In this document: piece after piece, positions 1 to 5,535 of the stretch
Layout of the letters: every line of letters begins with the position of its first letter
Position numbering within the stretch: position 1 is the first letter of the stretch
Translations under genes and position numbers: made by a program
Assembly (NCBI GenBank): GCA_938023885.1
Contig: CALJCU010000608.1
Span: 1 to 5,535, forward strand
Length of the DNA: 5,535 bases
From: an uncultured Prevotella sp.
Lineage (GTDB): Bacteria > Bacteroidota > Bacteroidia > Bacteroidales > Bacteroidaceae
Direction of reading: 5' to 3'
Notes under the pieces: model-generated
What the model saw: the letters and a program-made list of their open reading frames with translations, nothing else
The model's database searches: none
Told to the model about the DNA's origin: nothing

Positions 1-2
1 GA

Positions 3-1007
3 CCGAACATACGAAAGCTGTCTTCTCCTTTCCAACAAGGAGACGGACAGCCGGAATCGCCCCGTCGTATTGCCCTTGATGCCAATGAGAACCCGTACAA
101 TACACCGTACAACCGCTACCCCGATCCTTTGCAGCTCAAGGTGAAGGCACGGCTGTCAACCATCAAACGGGTCCCTGAAGAGTGCATCTTCTTAGGCAAT
201 GGCTCTGATGAGGCTATTGATCTTGTTTATCGTGTCCTCTGTCGCCCACAAGTCGATAATGTTGTGGCCATCGAACCGACCTACGGTATGTATAAGGTAT
301 GTGCTGACATCAATGATGTGGAGTATCGCCCTGTACTCCTCGATGAGCATTATCAGATGGATGCCGACAAGCTCCTCGCGGCGTGCGACGACAATACGAA
401 AACCATCTGGCTCTGCTCTCCTAACAATCCTACAGGCAACAACATGGCTGTAGAAGAAGTGGAGAAAGTGTTGAGAAACTTTGAAGGTATCGTGGTTGTA
501 GATGAGGCTTACAGTGATTTCTCTACTGTTCCCGTCTTCCGAAAACGACTTGCTGAATTCCCCAATATCATCGTTTTCAACACAATGAGTAAAGCGTGGG
601 GCTGCGCTGCCATCCGCCTGGGTATGGCCTTTGCAAGCAAGGAGATTATCGGATTGTTCAACAAGGTGAAATATCCTTATAATGTCAACCTTCTCACACA
701 GCGTCAGGCGTTAGAAGAACTAAACAATACAGAGGCTGTGGAGAAATGGGTGAGCCTTATTCTCTCAGAGCGTAAGCACATGATTCAGGCTTTCCGTGAT
801 CTCCCTTCTTGCATTAAGGTGTACCCCACGGATGCAAACTTCTTCCTTGCTAAAATGACGGATGCACAAGGCATCTACAATTATCTTGTTGAGAAAGGTA
901 TCATCGTTCGGAACCGCACCCGTGTCACCCTCTGCAAAGACTGCCTCCGTGTCACCATCGGCACGAAATCAGAAAACGCAGAACTACTGAGCGCACTCCG
1001 CACATAG
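3..1007 (+). CDS. hisC: Histidinol-phosphate aminotransferase, 5' end cut by window edge
   Basis: This PLP-dependent, fold-type I aminotransferase converts imidazole-acetol phosphate and glutamate to histidinol phosphate in cytosolic histidine biosynthesis. The frame is open from the first complete codon at position 3 (PNIRKL...), so the real start lies about ten codons outside the window. A TTG at 129 is internal, because the conserved LDANENP and RYPDP motifs lie before it. Other visible motifs are GNGSDEAIDL (cofactor phosphate loop), CSPNNPTGN, VDEAYSDFS (Asp and Tyr that contact PLP), and NTMSKAWGCAAIRLG, whose SKA lysine at 591-593 is the expected Schiff-base residue. LRVTIGT near the C-terminus supplies the carboxylate-binding Arg. 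Stop is TAG. The first 20 or so visible residues lack the usual PYSSARDE-type segment, although the spacing to LDANENP is as expected. It is last in its transcription unit, and hisB does not follow it directly. The family call is secure. Confidence 0.95.
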   Translation, partial: PNIRKLSSPFQQGDGQPESPRRIALDANENPYNTPYNRYPDPLQLKVKARLSTIKRVPEECIFLGNGSDEAIDLVYRVLCRPQVDNVVAIEPTYGMYKVCADINDVEYRPVLLDEHYQMDADKLLAACDDNTKTIWLCSPNNPTGNNMAVEEVEKVLRNFEGIVVVDEAYSDFSTVPVFRKRLAEFPNIIVFNTMSKAWGCAAIRLGMAFASKEIIGLFNKVKYPYNVNLLTQRQALEELNNTEAVEKWVSLILSERKHMIQAFRDLPSCIKVYPTDANFFLAKMTDAQGIYNYLVEKGIIVRNRTRVTLCKDCLRVTIGTKSENAELLSALRT

Positions 1008-1047
1008 TTAGGAGTTGCAAGCATACCAGAGACTAACTTCTAACTAT
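1004..1047. terminator. Hairpin between convergent hisC and pyrH, likely bidirectional terminator
   Basis: The arms ATAGTTAGGAGTT (1004-1016) and AACTTCTAACTAT (1035-1047) pair over 13 bp with one G-T wobble around an 18-base loop. The left arm contains the hisC TAG stop and the right arm ends next to the pyrH TAA stop. This position between tail-to-tail genes fits a shared terminator. Neither strand has a clear T-run after the stem, so intrinsic termination strength is uncertain. The stem could also act mainly as 3'-end protection. Confidence 0.6.
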
Positions 1048-1758
1048 TTACGGCTTTACCAGTGTTCCAATCTCTTCGCCGTCAATCACTTTCTTGAGGT
1101 TGCCGACAATATCCATGTTGAACACATAGATAGGCAGGTGGTTGTCCTGGCACATGCAGATAGCAGTGAGGTCCATGACCTTCAGTCCACGCTCCAGAAC
1201 CTCGTGATAGGATATCTCCTTGAACTTTTTCGCCGTAGGATCTTTCTCTGGATCAGCCGTATAGACACCGTCCACACGCGTGCCCTTCAGCATCACGTCA
1301 GCCTCAATCTCGATGCCACGGAGCGAGGAGCCGGTATCCGTCGTGAAATAAGGATTACCGGTACCAGCCGAGAAGATGCAGATATAGCCATCCTCCACAG
1401 CTTCTATAGCTTTCCATTTGTTATAGAACTCACCGATAGGTTCCATACGGATAGCCGTCATCACCTTGTTTTTCACACCGATAGCACCTAATGCAGAGCT
1501 CAGCGCCAATGAGTTGATGACCGTAGCGCACATACCCATCTGGTCACCCTTCACACGGTCGAAACCTTTCTGTGATCCACTAAGTCCGCGGAAGATATTA
1601 CCACCACCAATGACGATACCAGTCTGCACGCCCATATCGTGGATTTCCTTAATCTGTGCGGCATAGTCGGCCAGACGCTGAGGGTCAATACCAAAACCCT
1701 GTCTGCCCGTCAGGCTCTCGCCGGAGAGCTTGAGCAGAATTCTTTTAAAACGTGCCAT
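1048..1758 (-). CDS. pyrH: UMP kinase (uridylate kinase)
   Basis: This cytosolic kinase phosphorylates UMP to UDP with ATP in pyrimidine nucleotide synthesis. It is the bacterial amino-acid-kinase-fold enzyme, usually a hexamer, feedback-inhibited by UTP and activated by GTP. The 236 residues match the family's usual length. Motifs in order are KRILLKLSGESL (residues 5-16, phosphate-binding Lys10 and Gly13), GIVIGGGNIFRG (47-58), GDQMGMCATVINSLAL (71-86, UMP-binding Asp72), FSAGTGNPYFTTDT (129-142, UMP-phosphate loop) and VDGVYTADPEKDP (162-174, ATP site). The ATG at 1758-1756 is chosen because MARFKRILLKLSGE is the standard N-terminus. It is transcribed alone from a strong Bacteroides-type promoter just upstream and ends at the hairpin shared with hisC. 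In many bacteria pyrH lies near frr or tsf; neither is seen here. Nothing is odd in the protein. Confidence 0.97.
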   Translation of the reverse strand: MARFKRILLKLSGESLTGRQGFGIDPQRLADYAAQIKEIHDMGVQTGIVIGGGNIFRGLSGSQKGFDRVKGDQMGMCATVINSLALSSALGAIGVKNKVMTAIRMEPIGEFYNKWKAIEAVEDGYICIFSAGTGNPYFTTDTGSSLRGIEIEADVMLKGTRVDGVYTADPEKDPTAKKFKEISYHEVLERGLKVMDLTAICMCQDNHLPIYVFNMDIVGNLKKVIDGEEIGTLVKP

Positions 1759-1797
1759 TTTCTTGTTTCCTTTGTTTTCGTTGTATATTTACGTCCA

Positions 1798-1829
1798 CAA
1801 AGATAAAACTTTTTGCGCGATGCCGCAAA
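1798..1829 (-). promoter_or_regulatory. Bacteroides-type promoter of pyrH
   Basis: On the minus strand TATCTTTG (1805-1798) matches the Bacteroidetes -7 consensus TAnnTTTG exactly. A TTTG (1829-1826) lies 20 bases upstream and matches the -33 element at the standard spacing. Transcription should start around 1790, giving a leader of about 30 bases that is A-rich with only a weak AAAGGA before the ATG. An inverted repeat, TTTGCG-N6-CGCAAA, occupies 1812-1829 and covers the -33 element. The promoter assignment follows from the known consensus; activity is inferred. Confidence 0.8.
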
Positions 1830-1960
1830 TGCTTTCCCGCTTTTTCTATTCCTCGTAAGTTATTTCGCTTCGTCTCGTAGCTATCCACCATCACAAATTT
1901 TTCAAAATCCATTGATAATCAGATGACTATTTTGATAACTCCCAATTTGGAGCATTACCT

Positions 1961-2004
1961 AAAACTGTTAACGGATGGTTTCCTATGTGGAGCCATCCGT
2001 TAGC
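1961..2004 (-). terminator. Rho-independent terminator downstream of ferritin
   Basis: CCATCCGTTA (1993-2002) and TAACGGATGG (1969-1978) form a perfect 10-bp stem around a 14-base loop. The stem extends two more pairs (one wobble) to 1967 and 2004. Read on the minus strand, the stem follows the ferritin stop by about 24 bases, and a short TTTT (1964-1961) comes just after it. The T-run is short, but placement and stem make this the likely end of the ferritin transcript. It also insulates the pyrH promoter further downstream. Confidence 0.75.
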
Positions 2005-2027
2005 TGTTATATTGAGAATATCTTTAA

Positions 2028-2519
2028 CTACTCTTCTTTGCGAGCACCGAGAATATCATCGATATTGGCCACGGTATGACCATCACGGTGACGGAAGAGA
2101 TTCAATATATCACGTACACTCTTTTCCTCCTCAACCTGCTCGTCAACAAAGGTATCAATAAAGTTTACCGATGCACGATCCTTTTCTTCCTCTGCTTTCT
2201 CTACAAGCTGATAGATGAGGTCGGAGACCTCCTTCTCATGATCCATCGTTGTTTCAAAGATTTGTTTCGGATCCTTGAAGTCTGTCTGAGGGGCATCGAT
2301 AGCACCTACATGCGCTTCTCCTCCACGGTTGAGTACAAAATCAGCCATACGAAGAGCATGGTTCTTTTCCTCAGCACTCTGCTTTGTCATCCAGCTGGCA
2401 AAGCCGTTCCAGCCTTCTTTACGGAACCAGAAAGCCATCTCAAGATAGAGATTTGATGAATACAGCTCCTGTGTGATCTGCGCATTGAACGCATCCTGCA
2501 TTTTCTTTGAAATATCCAT
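2028..2519 (-). CDS. ftnA: Non-haem bacterial ferritin
   Basis: This cytosolic iron-storage protein assembles into 24-subunit shells and oxidises Fe(II) at a ferroxidase centre for storage as ferric mineral. The 163 residues match FtnA length. The ferroxidase ligands align with E. coli FtnA with a one-residue offset: Glu18 (QELYSSNLYLEMA), Glu51 and His54 (SAEEKNHALRM), Glu95 (MDHEKEV), and Gln128 and Glu131 (VDEQVEEE). Glu50 and Glu127 could serve the third iron site. There is no haem-binding Met arrangement of the bacterioferritin type. The start ATG (2519-2517) gives the standard MDISKKMQDAFNAQITQE N-terminus. The leader is AT-rich without a Shine-Dalgarno site. It lies 24 bases after the nitroreductase stop, with no separate consensus promoter seen, so co-transcription is likely. 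It ends with TAG followed by a hairpin terminator. This TAG shows amber works as a normal stop in this genome. Confidence 0.95.
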   Translation of the reverse strand: MDISKKMQDAFNAQITQELYSSNLYLEMAFWFRKEGWNGFASWMTKQSAEEKNHALRMADFVLNRGGEAHVGAIDAPQTDFKDPKQIFETTMDHEKEVSDLIYQLVEKAEEEKDRASVNFIDTFVDEQVEEEKSVRDILNLFRHRDGHTVANIDDILGARKEE

Positions 2520-2543
2520 AGTTGATTTATTGAATTTTATTTT

Positions 2544-3146
2544 TTACTTGAAAACCTTTACCCTCTCCTCAAGCGGCTTAAAAGACTTCGCTCCAGGCTC
2601 ATTGACAGGGACGCCAAAAGGCATTTGAGCGTTGAGATGCCAGGATGAAGGTATCTCAAACTCCTTGGCCACCGCCTCGTCGATAATAGGATTATAATGC
2701 TGAAGTGAGGCTCCGAATCCTACCTCCTCAAGTGCCGTCCAGATAGCAAACTGATGCATACCACCAGAAGTGTAGGAATGTATCGGCATATTAGCTGCAT
2801 ACTCCGGATACTGCTTCTGCAATCCCTCTACCACATCCCAGTCCTCATAGAAAAGGACAGTACCGTAGCCACTGGCAAATAGATTGTCGATCTTCTTGCC
2901 CATAGCAACGAACCGCTCATCACCAATCTTCTTACGAAGTACACCCTCCACGATATTCCAGAACCGCTTGTGACTTTCGCCAAGAAGCAAGACAATCCTT
3001 GCCGACTGACTGTTGAAAGCCGACGGGCCATATTTAACTACGGTGTTGATGATCTCTTCTATTTTGTCATCTGTGACAGGCGAATAGTTTTTGAATGAGT
3101 AGTAAGAACGCCGGTTTTTTACTGCCTCAAGAAATGTCTTGCTCAT
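2544..3146 (-). CDS. Nitroreductase-family FMN oxidoreductase
   Basis: This is a small flavoprotein of the nitroreductase superfamily, normally a homodimer binding FMN and reducing nitro compounds, quinones or other acceptors with NAD(P)H. The physiological substrate cannot be read from sequence. With the start at 3146 it has 200 residues, usual for the oxidative-stress-associated subgroup. Visible motifs are FLEAVKNRRSYYSF (FMN phosphate, Arg12/Arg13), GPSAFNSQSARIVLLL (about residues 40-55), MHQFAIWTALEEVGFGASLQHYNP and AQMPFGVP near the C-terminus. The frame also runs back to an ATG at 3197 that overlaps the cupin stop (TAATG). That would add 17 residues partly encoded by a C9 tract. I prefer 3146 because family members begin at MSKTFLEAVKNRRSYY-like sequence. 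It sits between the cupin and ferritin genes in a probable operon. Confidence 0.9.
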   Translation of the reverse strand: MSKTFLEAVKNRRSYYSFKNYSPVTDDKIEEIINTVVKYGPSAFNSQSARIVLLLGESHKRFWNIVEGVLRKKIGDERFVAMGKKIDNLFASGYGTVLFYEDWDVVEGLQKQYPEYAANMPIHSYTSGGMHQFAIWTALEEVGFGASLQHYNPIIDEAVAKEFEIPSSWHLNAQMPFGVPVNEPGAKSFKPLEERVKVFK

Positions 3147-3196
3147 AATTCTTCTATTTGTTAGGGGGGGGGTGAATACTCCGTTTCTATTCAGCA

Positions 3197-3526
3197 TTAT
3201 GCTGAGATGACTGACAGCAACACCGTGAAACGCTTGTTAGCGTGCAGGCTGTGTCTGGCATTAGCTGGTACGATGAGCAGTTGGCCCTCATGTGGATTGT
3301 ATACCTTTCCTTCAATTATCACCTCTGCCTCGCCTTCGAGGACATAGAGGGTAGCCTGATAAGGGACACTATGCTCCTTGATGTCTGTACCAGCATCGGC
3401 AGCCTTCAACTCGACGGCACCACCTTTGACGAACGTTACTACTTTCTCAACCACTTCTCCCGCCTTATAATTGATCAAACTCTTGACGTCGAATACTTTC
3501 TTTGTCTCAATTCCTTTTGTATCCAT
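3197..3526 (-). CDS. Small single-domain cupin protein
   Basis: This 109-residue protein forms one small beta-barrel of the cupin_2 type. The barrel core is PYQATLYVLEGEAEVIIEGK (residues 55-74), followed by GQLLIVPANARHSLHA (81-96), which matches cupin motif 2 (G-x5-P-x-x-x-x-H). Motif 1 keeps His52 but has Val54 where a second metal His is usual, with Gln57 nearby. The metal site is therefore reduced or altered, and catalysis versus ligand sensing cannot be decided. There is no signal peptide or membrane segment, so it is cytosolic. The stop codon overlaps an in-frame-capable ATG of the nitroreductase frame, and the two genes are surely co-transcribed. It is the first gene of the cupin-nitroreductase-ferritin group, so the upstream palindrome and promoter candidate would control all three. 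Function is unknown beyond the fold. Confidence 0.85.
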   Translation of the reverse strand: MDTKGIETKKVFDVKSLINYKAGEVVEKVVTFVKGGAVELKAADAGTDIKEHSVPYQATLYVLEGEAEVIIEGKVYNPHEGQLLIVPANARHSLHANKRFTVLLSVISA

Positions 3527-3567
3527 AATCGTAAATTTTAAATTGTTATTAACTACCGATCATACTG

Positions 3568-3576
3568 CAAAGACTA
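3568..3576 (-). promoter_or_regulatory. Possible -7 element for the cupin-nitroreductase-ferritin group
   Basis: The minus strand reads TAGTCTTTG here, which is the Bacteroides -7 consensus TAnnTTTG with one extra base inside. It lies about 41 bases before the cupin ATG. A T-rich TTTTAG sits about 22 bases upstream in place of the -33 TTTG. The match is imperfect, so this is only a candidate, but it is the best one in the 137-base gap between nifJ and the cupin gene. Confidence 0.35.
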
Positions 3577-3605
3577 TTCCAATCCATCTTCTATGATTCT
3601 AAAAG

Positions 3606-3617
3606 TAACATATGTTA
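3606..3617. promoter_or_regulatory. 12-bp perfect palindrome, candidate operator
   Basis: TAACATATGTTA reads the same on both strands. It lies about 80 bases upstream of the cupin start and about 30 bases upstream of the candidate -7 element, so it is centred near -50 relative to the inferred transcription start. That is a usual position for a dimeric activator. No particular regulator can be named from the sequence. Confidence 0.35.
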
Positions 3618-3663
3618 TCAACTACAACCCCCGAGAATGACATTGGCCACTTTAGTTACTAAT

Positions 3664-5391
3664 TTAGAATTCCACATTCTCCCAATTCTCCTGCGACTTC
3701 AGGATGTAGCTACGATAACGAGCTTTTGCCATTTTCTCAGCTTCGGCAAAGAGTTCCTCTGCCTCCTCGGGATAAGCCTTAGCAACAGAAGAGTATCTCA
3801 TCTCACCCATTAGAAACTCGCGGAAATCCTCCCAATGAGGATCCTTGCTGTCCATCTGGAATGGATTCTTGCCCTCTCCGGCCAGTCTCGGATCGAAACG
3901 CCCCAGATGCCAGTAGCCGCAATCTACAGCAAGTTTCTCCTCCTTCTGACTTGTACCCATGCTTCGCTTCAGCTTACTTGTTCCCTTGATACCATGTTCG
4001 ATACAAGGACTGTAAGCAATGATAAGTGAAGGACCAGGATAAGACTCAGCCCTACGAATGGCCTTCAGGGCCTGAGCATTGTCTCCACCAATAGCAATCT
4101 AAGCCATGTAGATATAACCATAAGTGGTCTCCATCAAACCAAGGTCTTTCTTGCGGATACGCTTGTCATGAGCAGCAAACTGAGCGACAGTACCAAGAGA
4201 TGTTGACTTGGTTCTCTGACCTCCGGTATTGGAGTATACCTCAGTATCGAGAACAAGTATATTAACATCCTCACCTGTAGCCAGCACGTGATCGAGACCA
4301 CCAAAGCCGATATCGTAAGATGCACCGTCACCACCAATGATCCACTGACTGCACTTTACGAGATAGTGATCAAGTGTTTTGAGTTCCCTGCAGATGTCAC
4401 AACCTCTCTCAGCATTCTCTACGATGAGAGGTCTCAAGGCTACAGCTGCAACTTTTGAGGAATCAGCATCGTTCTGAGACTCTATCCACTGACGGACAGC
4501 CTCCCTGAAGTTGGCAGGAGTATCAGCATTGTTGATCTTCTGCGTGAGAAGTAAGATGATATGCTCCTTCATCTTCTTGTTGGCACCGACAGTACCGTCG
4601 GCACCAATACCAAAGAACTTGGCTTCGTAAAGACCCCTGCTGTTCAATGGCAGCTCCTCAACTTCTGGCAAAGAGAGAAAGGTAACATTATCAGTAATGC
4701 CTACAGTGAAATGATCCTTCGGTTCGTTGGCAGCAAGATTGTCGTATACTGATGCCATCATGGCCGAGGTGGTATCGGCGGAACCTAATCCATAACGGCC
4801 GCCAATAATGAGCGGACGACGAAGATCATTATAGAATGCGGTCATCACATCAAGGTAAAGCGGCTCACCCTCTGCCCCAGGTTCCTTGGTACGATCGAGT
4901 ACGGCAATGCGCTTCACTGTTTCAGGCACTACAGAAAGGTCCATCACCTCCTGTACAGATCCAGAGCAGAACATAGCAAAGCCAGTCTGTCGGCATGCCA
5001 TCACATCGGAATGGTCACCATAGATGCTCAGTGCATGGGTAGCAAGAGCACGGGCAGACACATTGAAGACGCAAGGCAACAGCTCACCTGCTATCTTGTA
5101 CATGTTTGGAATCATGAGCAGAAGGCCCTGTGATGCCGTAAAGGCGATCGTCAAGGCACCAGCCTGTAAGCTGCCATGAACGGCGCCTGCAGCACCGGCC
5201 TCCGACTCCATCTCCTGAACAGAGACAGTCTGACCGAAGAAATTCTTCTTGTCCCTAGCAGCCCATGCATCCACATGTTCAGCCATCGGAGAGGATGGCG
5301 TGATCGGGTAGATAACAGCCACCTCGGAGAAGAGGCAGCTGATCTGAGCGGCGGTATTACCGTCGCAGGTAACGAATTTCTTATTTCTCAT
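3664..5391 (-). pseudogene. nifJ: Pyruvate:ferredoxin (flavodoxin) oxidoreductase remnant with two internal deletions and an amber codon
   Basis: The intact enzyme oxidatively decarboxylates pyruvate to acetyl-CoA with thiamine diphosphate, passing electrons through three [4Fe-4S] clusters to ferredoxin. Here one frame holds about 574 codons, against roughly 1190. Residues 1-155 are the start of domain I, with YPITPSS (Thr31), Glu64 and VSARA (Arg114). At V155/P156 (4927/4926) it jumps to domain II (VKRIAVLDRTKEPG), losing about 170 residues. Near residue 272 (about 4573-4580) it jumps from DGTVGANK to the late part of domain VI, losing about 450 residues: the rest of domain III, the ferredoxin-like domain and the CAGCGET region. 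The thiamine site IGGDGASYDIGFGG and EVYSNTGGQ remain. A TAG at 4101-4099 replaces the Gln usual after YGYVYVA. The frame then continues as IAIGGDNAQ through AYSPCIEHG to a TAA at 3666-3664. Almost all cluster ligands are gone, so it cannot be a working PFOR. Missing lengths are estimated from remembered homologues. Confidence 0.88.
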
Positions 5392-5477
5392 TAGTCTTCA
5401 TATTCACTGATCTGATTTTCCTTGTAAGCATCGGCCCATGCTACATACTTAGTAATTAGGGTGTCAAGTTTGTGCAT
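5391..5477 (-). CDS. 28-residue small ORF overlapping the nifJ start
   Basis: An ATG at 5477-5475 opens 28 codons (MHKLDTLITKYVAWADAYKE, then NQISEYED) ending at TAA 5393-5391. The last A of that stop is the first base of the nifJ ATG, giving TAATG, an arrangement typical of translational coupling. The peptide is hydrophilic and acidic at its end, with an amphipathic helical look and no membrane segment. An in-frame TAA lies six codons before the ATG, so it is not the open tail of a longer gene in this sequence. No Shine-Dalgarno site or consensus promoter is seen in the 58 bases upstream. I do not recognise the family. It may be a real small gene, a leader peptide or chance. Confidence 0.35.
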   Translation of the reverse strand: MHKLDTLITKYVAWADAYKENQISEYED

Positions 5478-5535
5478 AACTTCATAACCGTTTTAAGAGG
5501 CTTATTTATAGTGTGTTACGCTTTATGATACATTA

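Noticed and set aside
129..1007. HisC starting at TTG 129
   Set aside because: The conserved LDANENP and RYPDP motifs lie upstream in the same open frame, so the TTG is an internal Leu codon and the gene enters from outside the window.
1015..1491. 158-codon plus-strand frame opposite pyrH
   Set aside because: It lies wholly antisense to a well-conserved UMP kinase and its translation resembles no family I know. It is a shadow frame.
1830..1960. Possible small RNA or hidden gene between pyrH and ferritin
   Set aside because: No open frame of note, no tRNA-like fold and no strong stem apart from the ferritin terminator was seen in this AT-rich stretch.
2076..2456. 126-codon plus-strand frame opposite ferritin
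   Set aside because: It is an antisense shadow of ferritin. The hydrophobic look comes from the complement of Glu/Lys-rich helices.
3653..3664. Terminator after nifJ from the TTAGTAACTAA repeat
   Set aside because: The stem is only five pairs of mainly A-T with a one-base loop and no T-run, too weak to call.
3664..3960. Separate 98-residue gene starting at ATG 3960
   Set aside because: It is the C-terminus of nifJ. The same frame carries conserved PFOR sequence back to the amber codon at 4099-4101, so this ATG is an internal Met.
4099..4101. Genome-wide TAG recoding to Gln, as in some phages
   Set aside because: The ferritin and hisC genes in the same window end with TAG at their expected C-termini, so amber is a working stop here.

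Overview
The window looks like chromosomal DNA from an anaerobic Bacteroidales bacterium, most likely Prevotella or a close relative. This rests on three things. HisC, UMP kinase, ferritin and pyruvate:ferredoxin oxidoreductase all read like the Bacteroidetes versions as I remember them. The pyrH leader carries a textbook Bacteroides-type promoter (TTTG, 20 bases, TATCTTTG). Start codons lack clear Shine-Dalgarno sequences and have A-rich leaders. The genus is an inference; no database search was possible.

Layout: the 3' part of hisC (histidine biosynthesis) enters from the left on the + strand and meets pyrH (UMP kinase, - strand) tail to tail. A 13-bp hairpin covering the hisC stop and ending at the pyrH stop separates them. 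The 269-base gap upstream of pyrH holds the pyrH promoter on its right-to-left path and, further right, the ferritin terminator. No gene was seen there. Next, all on the - strand and transcribed right to left, come a small cupin protein, an FMN nitroreductase-family protein and a ferritin. They are packed closely (4-base start/stop overlap or a short leader, then a 24-base gap) and probably form one transcription unit. A 12-bp perfect palindrome and a weak promoter match lie upstream of the cupin. The ferritin stores iron as ferric mineral and the nitroreductase family handles flavin-dependent electron transfer, so a redox or iron-stress unit is plausible but inferred.

The right third is a degraded nifJ (pyruvate:ferredoxin oxidoreductase). 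About 574 codons remain in a single frame, against roughly 1190 in the family. Two large in-frame internal segments are missing, including all the ferredoxin-type cluster cysteines, and an in-frame amber TAG sits where a conserved Gln is expected. A 28-codon reading frame precedes it and overlaps its start by one base at TAATG.

Most of the window is ordinary core metabolism. The broken nifJ is the only strongly unusual object. I found no evidence of a new defence, mobile or RNA-guided system, and there are no CRISPR repeats, tRNAs, rRNAs or insertion sequences.
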